Numbered from the stretch's first letter, positions 53,794-63,492 are shown. The stretch: 64,000 nt of DNA from Actinomyces sp. oral taxon 171 str. F0337 (GCF_005696555.1 NZ_CP040005.1:1364001-1428000); one strand, 5' to 3'. Translations and numbers: made by a program. The notes: a model not told the origin generated them from the sequence alone.

Positions 53794-54671
53794 CGTGATT
53801 CCTTTAAATCAGTTGCGCTTTGCCCAGATGGCGCGTTGTGTGTGGGAGGACTGTCTGTCTTTGCAATATCTTCAACTGCTTCGCCAATCGCTGATTCTTC
53901 TATTATACGAGATTTGTGAGGAAATGTAGCGGCCTTCAGGGCTATTGTGCTGGAAATGATCTTGTTTGCGTCCGACTGTTTGTCTGACTGCCTGAACCAT
54001 AGGCACCAGCATTCTTCGCAATGGCGATAGGCCAGCATAGTCGGTGCGAGACGTTTGCGTTTATGGCTGACGTGTTGCGTTATACTATGACCGCATTTGC
54101 AGAGTGGCACTATCGCTGCGGGCTGTTTGCCGCTGATCCGCGTCTTCTTCCCGAGTACGACGCTGCCGTCGCCGAGGAGGACGTACGGCACCAAGGTGAG
54201 TGGCCCGCCCGGCCGATTCTTCCTGAGCCAGCCGTTGTAACGCTCGATGACGACTCGCTGGCTATCGAGTTCATAGTCACGCAACTTCTCTCCTGGAGGA
54301 AATTGTTGTGGCACGAGGAACGACAGGTGGCGGCCCGGCTCGATGGTTGTGTTGATGCTGGCAGATGCTGTCTCAACGAGGAGGGTTCCTCGGAGATCGC
54401 CTTTGGGGTTGATACGTTTGGTGCAAACAGACCAGCGTGGCCGCAGGTGTGCGGGCATGGCACCGACTCGGCTGATGTAGTGCTCAACGGGGCCGTAGTT
54501 GGTGATGTGGACACAGCAGCCCGGGTCGCCGATGGCCGGCTCAAGGCCAAGCCGGAGTCCCTTGGGCTGGCGGATGGCGGTGGGCACCGTCCGGAAGAGG
54601 AAGACGCTGGCAGCAATCGCGACGGGAACGGCGCTGATGATCGTGGCCCAACTGGCAACTGTATTCAGCAT
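53790..54671 (-). CDS. Single-pass membrane protein with C-terminal Cys/His zinc-ribbon-like motif
   Basis: A 293-residue protein of unknown function. One transmembrane helix lies near the N terminus (VASWATIISAVPVAIAASVF). A beta-rich middle with GLRLGLEPAIGDPGCCVHITNYG follows. Near residue 210 come CKCGHSITQH and HCEECWC, a possible zinc-binding site. ATG 54671 with AGGA upstream is preferred; a longer in-frame start at 54836 is possible. Coupled to the 556-aa protein. Confidence 0.6.
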   Translation of the reverse strand: MLNTVASWATIISAVPVAIAASVFLFRTVPTAIRQPKGLRLGLEPAIGDPGCCVHITNYGPVEHYISRVGAMPAHLRPRWSVCTKRINPKGDLRGTLLVETASASINTTIEPGRHLSFLVPQQFPPGEKLRDYELDSQRVVIERYNGWLRKNRPGGPLTLVPYVLLGDGSVVLGKKTRISGKQPAAIVPLCKCGHSITQHVSHKRKRLAPTMLAYRHCEECWCLWFRQSDKQSDANKIISSTIALKAATFPHKSRIIEESAIGEAVEDIAKTDSPPTHNAPSGQSATDLKESR

Positions 54672-54850
54672 GACCGTCCTGTCTGCTTTGGGGGAGCACA
54701 GACCAGTGGTGGTGCTGGTGGCCTGCGTGGGAAGAGTTGCCGTCGCTAGCCAGCCCGGCGTCATCGCATCCGTCTGGTTTCGTACCGAGACTGCTTCATC
54801 GTACGTCGGCAGCTTACCTGTAGATATTATCGTCATCTACAATTTAATTT

Positions 54851-55381
54851 TTATCTACGAATATAATTCAACTCGACAATTCCATTATTTGTTATCGTGT
54901 TGATTAATTTCAATTTATGTTCCGCATCATTTTGGCTAAATAATTTTATACCATTCCCTAAAATTGTCGGAACAATGGATATAAGATACTCATCAATCAC
55001 ATCTGAAGAAATGGCTTGTTGAACTAAGTCTGCTCCTCCACATATCCAAATATCTTTTCCTTCAACCCCTTTTAATTTCTTGATCAATTCCTCCAAATTA
55101 TCACTTGTAAAAATGATCTTATCGGAATCTTGTTGTTCTCGGTGAGTGAAAACATAAGTCAATAAATTGTCATAAACCCAATTATCAGGGGATAACTCAG
55201 TTATTATCTGATTGTAAGTATTCCAACCCATCAGAACTGTGTCTATATTTTTTATAAACTCAGAATAGGTACTTTCGTTTTCTAAACAATCTTCATGGCC
55301 TTGCAGAAAAGCGACACCCCCATTTTTATCAGCAATATAGCCATCTACACTCATAGCTATAAACAGTTTTACTTTTCTCAT
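54851..55381 (-). CDS. RibD/dihydrofolate reductase-family protein, AT-rich, probably from Firmicutes
   Basis: A 176-residue protein of the RibD C-terminal/DHFR-like superfamily (YwjB type): VKLFIAMSVDGYIADKNGG, VLMGWNTYNQI, IWICGGADLVQQAI and IDEYLISIVPTILGNGI are family features. Codon use is strongly AT-rich (AAA, TTA, ATA), unlike all core genes, so it was acquired recently from a low-GC host. The cellular substrate is unknown; such genes occur on clostridial mobile elements. Confidence 0.85.
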   Translation of the reverse strand: MRKVKLFIAMSVDGYIADKNGGVAFLQGHEDCLENESTYSEFIKNIDTVLMGWNTYNQIITELSPDNWVYDNLLTYVFTHREQQDSDKIIFTSDNLEELIKKLKGVEGKDIWICGGADLVQQAISSDVIDEYLISIVPTILGNGIKLFSQNDAEHKLKLINTITNNGIVELNYIRR

Positions 55382-55456
55382 ATCTTAACCTCAACTTCTA
55401 ATTTTTCTCTCTAAATATTTTAGGATATTATACCATTTTCAGAGCGTCTGTTTTCT

Positions 55457-55666
55457 TTATTCTTTCCGCTGGGCTTGCACTATCTTTAACAGCTTATCTT
55501 GAAAGGTGTCTTTGCTCTTTTTATCAAAATATATCTCGGTTACAAAGGTCTTTCCGTTCATCTTTTTTGTTAGAACACCATCAGGCTTGCCTCTACCCTG
55601 CGCCTTTGCTGTACTCGCAGATCGCAGTCTGGTAACGGGGTTGCGTATCCCTGCCATCGCTGGCAA
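55457..55666 (-). CDS. TnpW-like transposon protein
   Basis: A short protein (up to 69 residues). The C-terminal part GKPDGVLTKKMNGKTFVTEI ... KDTFQDKLLKIV matches the TnpW family found on clostridial conjugative/mobilisable transposons. The N-terminal MPAMAGIRNPVTRLR looks chimeric, and the true start is unclear. It marks the adjacent AT-rich block as part of a mobile element; no transposase or recombinase remains beside it. Confidence 0.7.
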   Translation of the reverse strand: MPAMAGIRNPVTRLRSASTAKAQGRGKPDGVLTKKMNGKTFVTEIYFDKKSKDTFQDKLLKIVQAQRKE

Positions 55667-55692
55667 ACCCTTGAAGGGATCGAGCTCTTCTT

Positions 55693-55935
55693 CTACACCT
55701 CCAACCCACTCACCAGCCCACCGGCGTCGGTGTCGAGGGCGGTGGCGATGCGGAGGATGTTGTGGAGGCTGAGGTTGCGTTGGCCGCGTTCGACCTGGCC
55801 GATGTACGACCAGTGCAGGGTGGTGCGCTCGGCCAGCTTCTCCTGGGACAGGCCCAGCTGCTCGCGGCGGGCGCGCACACGCCGGCCGAACTCACCAGTG
55901 GCTGGTGAGAGCGGCGGCTTGCGGTCTGTGGGCAC
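55693..55935 (-). CDS. XRE-family HTH regulator
   Basis: An 80-residue Cro/CI-type DNA-binding protein: FGRRVRARREQLGLSQEKLAERTTLHWSYIGQVERGQRN in outline and LSLHNILRIATALDTDAG. It is high-GC, so it belongs to the host-like part of the island rather than to the TnpW/DHFR block. No partner toxin is adjacent; it may regulate neighbouring minus-strand genes. Confidence 0.8.
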   Translation of the reverse strand: MPTDRKPPLSPATGEFGRRVRARREQLGLSQEKLAERTTLHWSYIGQVERGQRNLSLHNILRIATALDTDAGGLVSGLEV

Positions 55936-56073
55936 GGCTCCATCTCAACCGGCCGAAGACTCCCAATCCAGAGACTATGTATCTCAAGACGATGTATCCT
56001 GTGGCTGTCCGTAGCGGTTGAGTAGGTGAGGAGGTGGATGAGATGAACGGCGGAAGCTGACTATCCCTCGGAA

Positions 56074-57227
56074 CTACCCCTCTCTCGAGGAGGCGACTGC
56101 CTCAGGCTGCTTGGTCTGGGGCAGCTCGTCGTTGGTGGCCCAGGTGAAGGCCACGCCAGATTGGGGGAGGAGCCAGCTAGAGGTCTCGACCGTGATCTCC
56201 TTGCCTGGTACAGCCTCCGGCGAATGGACGACGCTGGAAGCCGGCGTGGTGGCCATCGTGTCACTGACCTGGACTTCGGCAATGGCGGTGTCGGTGTAGT
56301 CCAATCGCAGCGACCAGCCCCGTGTCGGCTGCGCGACGGCGAAGTACAGTCGGTGGCTCCACTGCGGGGTGATGGTGCGGAAGACCTGGCGGATGCGAAC
56401 CGGCTTGCCGCTCCTGGCTTCTTCGTCCAGATCGACGCTGTAGGTCTGGCCGGTAGCACGGGTGCTGCGGCGGATGGGCTGTGGCCGGCCATCGACGGTC
56501 AGCTCCAGCAGTTCGTATGCCTCCCGGCGGCGGGCGTCCATGCCAGGGCGCGGTGCCATGAACCAGGTAGAGGTTGCCGGTACATCCTGGCGGAGCTCGT
56601 TGTACTCATCCTGGTCAGACACACACGCGAAGCGCCGGGTGGCACTGCTGGGTACGGTGGTGTACTCCCACTCCACCGTGACGTCCAGCAGAGGAGTACC
56701 TGCGGTACTCCTCTCTACTGCAGTAGAGAGCCGAACGCGCACCGCCACGTCGTACCACCGCTCAGCGGCGCGGATGGCTTGGTCGCGGATGTCGCGGTAG
56801 ATCTCCCGAGCGAACTGCTCATCGCCCAGGCGCAGCGCCATCACATTGGCCGCGATGTCGTCCAGCAGCTCCGGCGTGGCCACGCGCTTCAAGTCCTCTG
56901 GGTGGATGGCAAAGCCCTCCACCACCGCATCACGCATCGCCGGCGCCTCCTCGCGGATGATTCGGCGGAAGCGAGCCAACGTGTGCGCCTCCTGGTCTCT
57001 CCGGAAGGTGTACTCGAAGAACGTCGACAGCAGCCCCGCACCAAACAGCGTCCCACCCAGCTCGCCTAGTGGCAGGGCATGCAGCCATGCCAGCTTCCCA
57101 GTCGCAGCGGAGCAAGCCAGGCGTTGAGCATCATGAGGAGGATGCCAGCTAGGGTGAAGGATACAGCCAACAGGGCAGCTTTGAGGCGGAGGAGACGGTG
57201 GTGGGGAGAGGGCTCGGCATCGGACAT
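56074..57227 (-). pseudogene. Membrane-anchored protein of unknown function, frameshifted near its N terminus
   Basis: ATG 57227 begins MSDAEPSPHHRLLRLKAALL and a first helix, but that frame stops at about 57060. A second frame reads LHALPLGELGGTLFGAGLLSTFFEYTF, a natural second helix, and continues without a break through FRRIIREEAPAMRDAVVEGF to a stop at 56074. A single-base indel around 57090-57130 would join them into a ~380-residue protein. The soluble C-terminal part has no motif I recognise. Inactivated gene, programmed shift or sequencing error. Confidence 0.6.
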
Positions 57228-57362
57228 TACATTATTAATTTTATCACTATTTGTGAATAGGTAAAACCTGTCTCTGGTTAGCGGGGAGAGGGTTGAGAGA
57301 TCATCGGTACTCCATCTCCACTGCTCTTCCTATGTGAAAAAAGGGGGGGCGTGGGGAGCTAT

Positions 57363-57800
57363 TCAATCAAGTCGAATAGGCTTCCCCGTAGAGTCCCCGT
57401 GGCCTGATGACACTCTTGGAATGATGCGTGTATCGGGTGCATACCCTCGCTTTTGCATAGACTCCTTCAGTTGTAATGGAATGCAATACACTGTAATCAC
57501 TTCGCCTGGACGGAGCTCGCACGGCAATGTTACAGCGTTAGCTGCATCCTCGATAATTTGAAAAACTTTACCGTTAGGAAGTTTGAACGCAACATTATTG
57601 ATGATAGTACTAGAACGGCCAGAATTGGCGATTTGAATACCGAGTAGTTCCATCTCGGGCACCAGACTTCCTAACGGAAAACTGGAAATGCATGATACCT
57701 CCAGTCGTGCTCCAGAAGCACGCCATGAAAACACTTGCCAAGTCAAGGAAATGACTGACAAGATAGTGCCAGTAAATCCAAGCAAAAAATTTACCGCCAT
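57363..57800 (-). CDS. Small protein with N-terminal membrane helix, unknown function
   Basis: A 145-residue protein: one N-terminal helix (AVNFLLGFTGTILSVISLTW) followed by a beta-rich domain (LLGIQIANSGRSSTIINN, LRPGEVITVYCIPLQL) that resembles generic immunoglobulin-like or adhesion folds. No catalytic residues are evident. It lies just downstream of the kinase gene on the same strand, within 100 bp, so it may belong to that module. Confidence 0.55.
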   Translation of the reverse strand: MAVNFLLGFTGTILSVISLTWQVFSWRASGARLEVSCISSFPLGSLVPEMELLGIQIANSGRSSTIINNVAFKLPNGKVFQIIEDAANAVTLPCELRPGEVITVYCIPLQLKESMQKRGYAPDTRIIPRVSSGHGDSTGKPIRLD

Positions 57801-57887
57801 TTCAACGCCTCTGCAGAAAAAGTAATGAAAACTGCCATGAAGTGAAACACTTGTCGAAACCTATAATAAGAGCATGTGTGACGAACT

Positions 57888-59360
57888 TTATTCCCGCCAG
57901 TTGCGCTCTACAGGCTTCTCGGGCATGGTTGACGGCCTAAACAACTTGGAGTCACTTGCCTCCGCAAACCAGCCAATCCAGCGGTCAACAAACTCTCGCA
58001 AGTCTGCGCGGTCGAGCTGCTCGAGGGGCCAAGCAAGTTGCGTGCCGCTAATCACTCGCTCGAACGCCCTCGAGATCTCCTCTGGCTGTGCGGCGTACGG
58101 CACCATTCGTTGATGGTTACGCCAATCCATAAACGCAAGTTCAAACCATTCAAACTGCCCCTTATGCATCGCATCGCAATACCACAGAGAATGTGAGCGT
58201 CCAGGGTAGTCGTTGTGAGTCGATGTTTGCAACAGTTGGATACTGGCGCAGGCAATCACCTCAAATGGTCCGCTCCATCGCTCTGGTTCGACTATTCGTG
58301 GGCCCACAAACTCGAGACGCGCCGCGGCCAACGTCACGCTTGAGATCGTGATCTTGTCACCGAGATTCGTCTGCTCGTCTCGTTGCTCGGTCTTTGCGAG
58401 AGGTGCGTTATCGACGATCGTGTTCTGTACCGTCGCTCGGAGGTTCTCGAATGATCGGCATGCGTCTTGGAATAGCTCCTTGCGCCGTTCCAACAACGTC
58501 CTGCGCTGTTCATCGTCGGCAAACGCTTGCGAGCGCAGCGCCGAAAAGTGTTGCGAGACTTGCTGTAGCTGTTGTATGCCAGGACTTGCAGGAGTGTCTG
58601 CAGCGTGGGCGAGTTGCTGCAGAACCCAATCGGCGGTGGGGCGTGCTTCGGCCGCTTTGTAAAGGCACTGTTCGACCATGACCTGTAGTCGCGGCACCTC
58701 GATGCTCAAATCCGGCGGAGCAGCGTGAAGGTGCATCTCTCGTAGTTCTTCGACGGTGTTTGCTTGGAACGGCAAGTGGCCCTCTAGCAGTTCGTAGGCC
58801 ATCACCCCGAAGGCGTATATGTCGGTGGACGGCGTCGCTCGTTTATTCCGCCACTGCTCAGGGGAAGCATACAGCGCAGTGAAGCTATACTTACGCGTCG
58901 CAGCAGATGTTGAGGCGTCTCGATAGCGGGCGATGCCAAAGTCGCATAGCTTCCAGACGCCGTCCGTGTAGAGCACATTCTCTGGCTTAAGGTCACGATG
59001 AACCAGACCTGCTTGTTGAATCTCTTTCAGCCCGTGCGCGACATCGGAGAGGATGGAAATCTTCTCCTCGAGGCTCAACACATTATCCGTAGTGTACTGC
59101 CGTAGAGAATACTCGGCACGCGGCATGATCAGGACGTACATGCCGTCATCCTCACCACTGTCCAGCACGGGCACGACGTGGGGCAAGTTCGTTGAGGCTC
59201 CGATCAGGAGCTCGCGCTGAGCGCCAGGCTTGATCGAGACGAACTTCGCCACCGCGCGCTCGACGCCGTCCCTCCACGCCTCTCGCACCGATCCATACCC
59301 ACCAGCACCGAGCTCGTCGCCGACTTCCCACGCATGCTGCTCAAGCTTCACCGTCACCAT
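57888..59360 (-). CDS. Serine/threonine protein kinase with unknown C-terminal domain
   Basis: A 490-residue soluble kinase. Residues ~10-270 form a Hanks-type domain: Gly loop GAGGYGSV, catalytic Lys in AVAKFV, HRDLKPENV near 120, CDFGIARY and SPEQW. A coiled, charged linker (~280-330) follows, then a ~160-residue domain I do not recognise (FVGPRIVEPERWSGPF; SLWYCDAMHKGQFEWFELAF; DRWIGWFAEAS). No PASTA repeats or membrane helix, unlike core PknB. Its place beside a helicase-nuclease suggests a defence role (inference). Confidence 0.8.
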   Translation of the reverse strand: MVTVKLEQHAWEVGDELGAGGYGSVREAWRDGVERAVAKFVSIKPGAQRELLIGASTNLPHVVPVLDSGEDDGMYVLIMPRAEYSLRQYTTDNVLSLEEKISILSDVAHGLKEIQQAGLVHRDLKPENVLYTDGVWKLCDFGIARYRDASTSAATRKYSFTALYASPEQWRNKRATPSTDIYAFGVMAYELLEGHLPFQANTVEELREMHLHAAPPDLSIEVPRLQVMVEQCLYKAAEARPTADWVLQQLAHAADTPASPGIQQLQQVSQHFSALRSQAFADDEQRRTLLERRKELFQDACRSFENLRATVQNTIVDNAPLAKTEQRDEQTNLGDKITISSVTLAAARLEFVGPRIVEPERWSGPFEVIACASIQLLQTSTHNDYPGRSHSLWYCDAMHKGQFEWFELAFMDWRNHQRMVPYAAQPEEISRAFERVISGTQLAWPLEQLDRADLREFVDRWIGWFAEASDSKLFRPSTMPEKPVERNWRE

Positions 59361-59814
59361 GGCTGAATGTTACCTGAACAGCGTATCTAAGGCTCTACGC
59401 GTCCCAGCATGAGCAAAGACGGTATTTATCGGGTGGTGGAATGTGTCGTCCTTCGACAGTTTACTCGGGGCAAGCCCCGCCCCGCCGGTAGACCCAGGGC
59501 CTCCAGGTCGGTGCGACAGGGCAGTCGTGACGGAAGACGACATTGGCGCGGGTTCCTGGGAACGAGGGATTGACTAAGCACCACTCATCGTGCCAACGGG
59601 ACCCGTGCCCCCGTCTCAACGACACACCAAACCCCGTCAAACCGGCTCAGCCGCCCCCACCCACCGACTTTGCCGACTCTGATCACTCAGATGAGAAAAT
59701 CTCAATAGATCGCCCGTATCAAATAGATTTGATCGACTTGAATATAGATACCGCTATAGAAGCGTCCTCAGCCGCTAACTCGCTGATCAGGTTCGACCGC
59801 TCGATGTCGCTGAG
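59361..59814. other. Intergenic region between kinase and helicase-nuclease genes
   Basis: No convincing gene. A 91-codon plus-strand frame at 59543-59818 has no recognisable sequence and ends over the convergent helicase gene. An AT-rich block lies at 59690-59770. The region likely holds the kinase promoter. Confidence 0.5.
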
Positions 59815-62316
59815 TTAGTGCCGCCCTGACCTCGAGAAACGCTTCATAAAGTAGGTTGCGCTCAATCCATTATTACTAAGGAGATTGGTGACTCGATCGG
59901 GATCGCGAAAAGCGTCGTTCGTTGCCAGCCCTGTAGCGAAAGCTCGTACGGAATCCCGTAGCCGTGTAAGTCGTTCCGTCGTGATAATGCGGCAGCCTAT
60001 CGGTATTGCGGCATGTGAGTCGAACTTTTCCTCTGGGTGAATCAGCACTGGCGTTGCTTCGCTGCTAGGGTACTGCAGCCGAAACCAGTCCATGGCGTTT
60101 GACAGTTGTTCGGCATCTTTCTTATACACAGGGTGGCCGGAGGCGGCCCCGCTCTTCGCTTCGATGACGTAAAACGATCCGTCGCAAAGTGCCCAGAGAT
60201 TGTCTGGCCCACGTCCGAGTGTATCTTCTGGCCGCTGCCCTGTGTGGCCGATATGCAAGGCGAGATCATGCATGGCCTGTTCGAACCGTGCAGTGCGCGG
60301 TCCCCAATCGAGATCCTGCAATACAGCCTCAAACCCAAGTAAGAGGTCATTACCGGAAACGTATCTCTTTTGCAACCAGGAGGAAGCCTGCTCGCCTTGA
60401 GGGCGGCTTGCCGCCTTGAGATTCTCGTATTGTACTCCCTCCAAAGGGCGAAGGAGTCGCCTGTTCGCAAGGTTCGCTATCTTCTGGATCTGTTGAGCCT
60501 CGGAACGGTCGAAGAAATTAGTGTAGGCCGCGAGCTGCTGTCTATAGATAGCCTGTGTAACGATTTCATCCCCAAGACCATTCACGGCTCTTTGCTGTGC
60601 TCTGACTGCGGCCGCATAGTCTCTACGCTGAGCGGCGTCGAATGCTTCTCGCTCAGCACTGGCGGTGTCGGTAATCCCAGAACTGTCGTACCGGACCGGG
60701 GCCAGCGCAGCCTTACTATAGGCCACCCAATCTTTATCACGTTCGAGGCATTGCTCCATGATTTCGTGGAGGTCATCTAGCGAGTCGGCCTCGATCTCAT
60801 TGGCAATCTCCAATGCGAGGTCCAATTGTGCCCTTGTTGCGGGTGAGAAGTGGTCGCGTGCCTCCGGTGCATTGAGCCGCTCAGCCAGCCGCGCTCCCAG
60901 GAGAAGGACCACAGCATAATCCTCGTTCGAACGGGTAGCTCGCCCCATACCCTGCTCCAAGCGTTGAACCTGTCGACCAAGGAGCCTTGTTGACCCGACC
61001 AACCGAGCCTGTTCCAGCCGCTCCCGTCCGTCGAGCGCTTCTGGCAGGCCATCCAACACCAATACGTGGCAGGCGTTGTCGGGCAAGTCAATCCCGTCGT
61101 AGCGGTTGATGAGCACTATCAGACCCAATTTTGGGTTGTTGCGTAACTGCTCGATGCCCTGATCGATGTTCTCACGGTCCAGCACGTCGGCTGCGTAGTC
61201 CTGCCACCAGTCGGCTCGGCTGCGGCTCGGCACGATAACCACGACGTTCTGCTTCTTGGCTAAGTCGAGGACGAGATCACGTACCTCTTCGTTCGTCGCG
61301 CTGGGTACAAGTTGCTGTGGCACGAGGATCATTCTATCCCCAATATCGCCCGCGCTCGAGGGAGAAATCGGCCGTGAGACTGACTCCGGTGCCGCACCGA
61401 AGTGCCGAATCAGCACCGAGTCGTCAGCAAGGGTGGCGGTGAGGTAGACGCGCCGCCGTGCCTGTGAAAAGCCGAGGAGCATCTCTGTAGGGTGACAAGG
61501 GGGATAGATCTCGAAAGCATCGCTGGTGACCACGGCAGTGCAGAGGGGGAGGCTATCTACGACAAGCGGCCAGCCCCACTTCAGTACCTCGCTTTCCGAG
61601 ATCGGATGGAGGATAGACAAGACCCGATCCTGCTTGTCCTGCCATGCCCAAAATGGGACCTCCTGAATCGCTGACCGACGTCGCGCTTTTAGGTCTAGTA
61701 GACCATTAGGAGACTGCACCCTCAGATCATCAGCAAACAGGTCCAGCAAATCGCTGTACGCCTCCGAGCCGTACTCGATGCGGAGCCGGAATACATGATC
61801 CGCTTGAGCGATGCAGGCATGAGCATCATCAATGATCACTCCGCCGAGACTGTGGGAGGGAGGCTTTGACACATTACCACCGACACCGAATACGGACAGG
61901 CCATTGAAGAGTTTCGCGAACGTCCCGACGAGCACGGCGCGTCCCTGTTGGTACTCGGGTGCCTTGGAATCCTTCGTGGTCGCGATCCCGATCCGGCCCG
62001 CCTCATCTACGACCTGCTCAAGCAAAAAACCATCAGGCACGAGATATGCGACGGGTCGGATACCCTCATTGAGCCAGCTGCGCGCGATGAGGAGCCCGAC
62101 CAGCGTCTTGCCGCCACCTGTGTTCATCTTGATTACAAGGTCTTGCTCGTCGCGACGGTCATACCAGGCGGCCAGAACTTGATCCTGAGGACCTCGCAGA
62201 TAGTCTAGACCAGCAACCTTCTCAGGTAAGGCGTTGAACAGGTCTCGAGGATCGGTAATCGTGTTGACTGAAGCCGAGGCCCCCTGGCTTAGTCGCCTGA
62301 AGTTGATCTTGGCCAT
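59815..62316 (-). CDS. SF2 helicase fused to a PD-(D/E)XK nuclease-like domain
   Basis: An 833-residue protein. Helicase motifs: Walker A KMNTGGGKTLVG (residues 63-74), Walker B IIDDAHA (near 160; DDAH box), motif III LTATLAD, and motif VI EQGMGRATRSNEDYA, as in DinG/XPD-like SF2 enzymes. The C-terminal ~150 residues contain DNLWALCDGSFYVIEAKSGA near 710-723, a D...ExK nuclease pattern. It likely translocates on and cuts DNA. Minus-strand and followed after a gap by the kinase; nothing resembles the core recombination machinery. Confidence 0.8.
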   Translation of the reverse strand: MAKINFRRLSQGASASVNTITDPRDLFNALPEKVAGLDYLRGPQDQVLAAWYDRRDEQDLVIKMNTGGGKTLVGLLIARSWLNEGIRPVAYLVPDGFLLEQVVDEAGRIGIATTKDSKAPEYQQGRAVLVGTFAKLFNGLSVFGVGGNVSKPPSHSLGGVIIDDAHACIAQADHVFRLRIEYGSEAYSDLLDLFADDLRVQSPNGLLDLKARRRSAIQEVPFWAWQDKQDRVLSILHPISESEVLKWGWPLVVDSLPLCTAVVTSDAFEIYPPCHPTEMLLGFSQARRRVYLTATLADDSVLIRHFGAAPESVSRPISPSSAGDIGDRMILVPQQLVPSATNEEVRDLVLDLAKKQNVVVIVPSRSRADWWQDYAADVLDRENIDQGIEQLRNNPKLGLIVLINRYDGIDLPDNACHVLVLDGLPEALDGRERLEQARLVGSTRLLGRQVQRLEQGMGRATRSNEDYAVVLLLGARLAERLNAPEARDHFSPATRAQLDLALEIANEIEADSLDDLHEIMEQCLERDKDWVAYSKAALAPVRYDSSGITDTASAEREAFDAAQRRDYAAAVRAQQRAVNGLGDEIVTQAIYRQQLAAYTNFFDRSEAQQIQKIANLANRRLLRPLEGVQYENLKAASRPQGEQASSWLQKRYVSGNDLLLGFEAVLQDLDWGPRTARFEQAMHDLALHIGHTGQRPEDTLGRGPDNLWALCDGSFYVIEAKSGAASGHPVYKKDAEQLSNAMDWFRLQYPSSEATPVLIHPEEKFDSHAAIPIGCRIITTERLTRLRDSVRAFATGLATNDAFRDPDRVTNLLSNNGLSATYFMKRFSRSGRH

Positions 62317-62556
62317 TGTGCTATCTATCCTTCCCAGGTGCTTTCATTGTCGCCCATACCTCCAACCAGTTATGAGGGGTACGCCACCACTCCTGTCGTC
62401 AGGACTCAATGTTGTTTTAAAACCATTTCTGAAGTTTGATTTACAGGTAGAATTTAGGGCGTTGTATCGAAAATAGCGTGCGCACCACCTAACATTAACC
62501 CTTTTCATCGAATAGTTGGGGACGCTGCTACAGTTTCATTAAATTCACGACGACAT

Positions 62557-63492
62557 TTAATGGCCATTCTCTAGATACGCCGCAATTTGTTTTACTCCCT
62601 CTTCAAGTACAGACAACCTACAATCTTTCATGGTATAGAGCATTTTTGCGGGAATGTTACCCTCACCAAATATTTCGGCGGCCGCACTGTTGGTGTTACT
62701 AGTTCCCGACAGCACTCCTACTGGACATCCTAATCGAGTCATTTCTTGTATTAACGCTTGTATATCCTTGGGTAAACACCACATCCCATAAGCGCGACCA
62801 GGAACTCGCGAAACTGTCCTAAATTTTGGTCTATCCTGAACGTTCTCTAATAATCGAATAAAATCATCGGCCATAATTCCTAGGCGTTTTGAATAGATAA
62901 GAATCTCGTTCCAGAACGAAATTAAGATTGAATCTAAAGCGTTCTCAACATACTTTAATAGTTCAACACTGGAGCGGTTGTTGGTTATAAACTTTGAAGT
63001 ATCGGAGTTTGAATATATGTCAAGTAAATGCTGTGCAGCTTCACCTTCGCCTCCTATTGCAATTCTTTCAGGGTGCCTATTATCCTCGTCGATAGAGGCT
63101 TTTCTTAAGAAGGAGGGGTTTACGGCATATGGGAAATCGGGAATGATTCGCGCCAACCGATCCGCAGTTCCAACAGGACAAGTTGACCTTTGAACAACTA
63201 TCGGATACTTATTCCAATCACGATTAGATATATCGTTGATTACTTTTTCGAAGATAGACAGATCGCACGACCCATCAATAGAAGGCTCAGTTGGTACGCA
63301 AATATGAATAGCGTCCACGTCATGAGGCAAGTCTACTATTTGAGACATCCCACAGTTTTCACCAAGGTCGGACTGTATTCGTTGACATACCGAATTATCG
63401 CTATCGACGCCAATAGCCCGGTGTCCCTGCGCTTTGAGCCATGTAAGATGAGAAAAACCCACTTTTCCACAGCCAACAACAACAATTTTCAT
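62557..63492 (-). CDS. Nucleotide-sugar (UDP-glucose/GDP-mannose type) dehydrogenase-like protein
   Basis: A 311-residue protein, shorter than the usual ~400-450. N-terminal KIVVVGCGKVGFSHLTWL is the NAD fold, IHICVPTEPSIDGSCDLS, VVQRSTCPVGTADRL and FPYAVNPSFLRKASIDED are family motifs, and KYVENALDSILISFWNEI follows. The catalytic-Cys region of classical enzymes (C in GxCxP-like loop) appears as GMWCLPKD. The C-terminal UDP-binding domain is reduced. AT-rich. ATG 63492 overlaps the NUDIX stop (ATGA). Confidence 0.75.
   Translation of the reverse strand: MKIVVVGCGKVGFSHLTWLKAQGHRAIGVDSDNSVCQRIQSDLGENCGMSQIVDLPHDVDAIHICVPTEPSIDGSCDLSIFEKVINDISNRDWNKYPIVVQRSTCPVGTADRLARIIPDFPYAVNPSFLRKASIDEDNRHPERIAIGGEGEAAQHLLDIYSNSDTSKFITNNRSSVELLKYVENALDSILISFWNEILIYSKRLGIMADDFIRLLENVQDRPKFRTVSRVPGRAYGMWCLPKDIQALIQEMTRLGCPVGVLSGTSNTNSAAAEIFGEGNIPAKMLYTMKDCRLSVLEEGVKQIAAYLENGH

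Noticed and set aside
53790-54836. Longer start for the membrane/Zn-ribbon protein
   Set aside because: The extra N terminus has no good ribosome-binding site and places the helix internally; ATG 54671 is better.
59543-59818. 91-codon plus-strand ORF between kinase and helicase genes
   Set aside because: No recognisable sequence, ends over the convergent helicase gene, mixed composition; could be chance.
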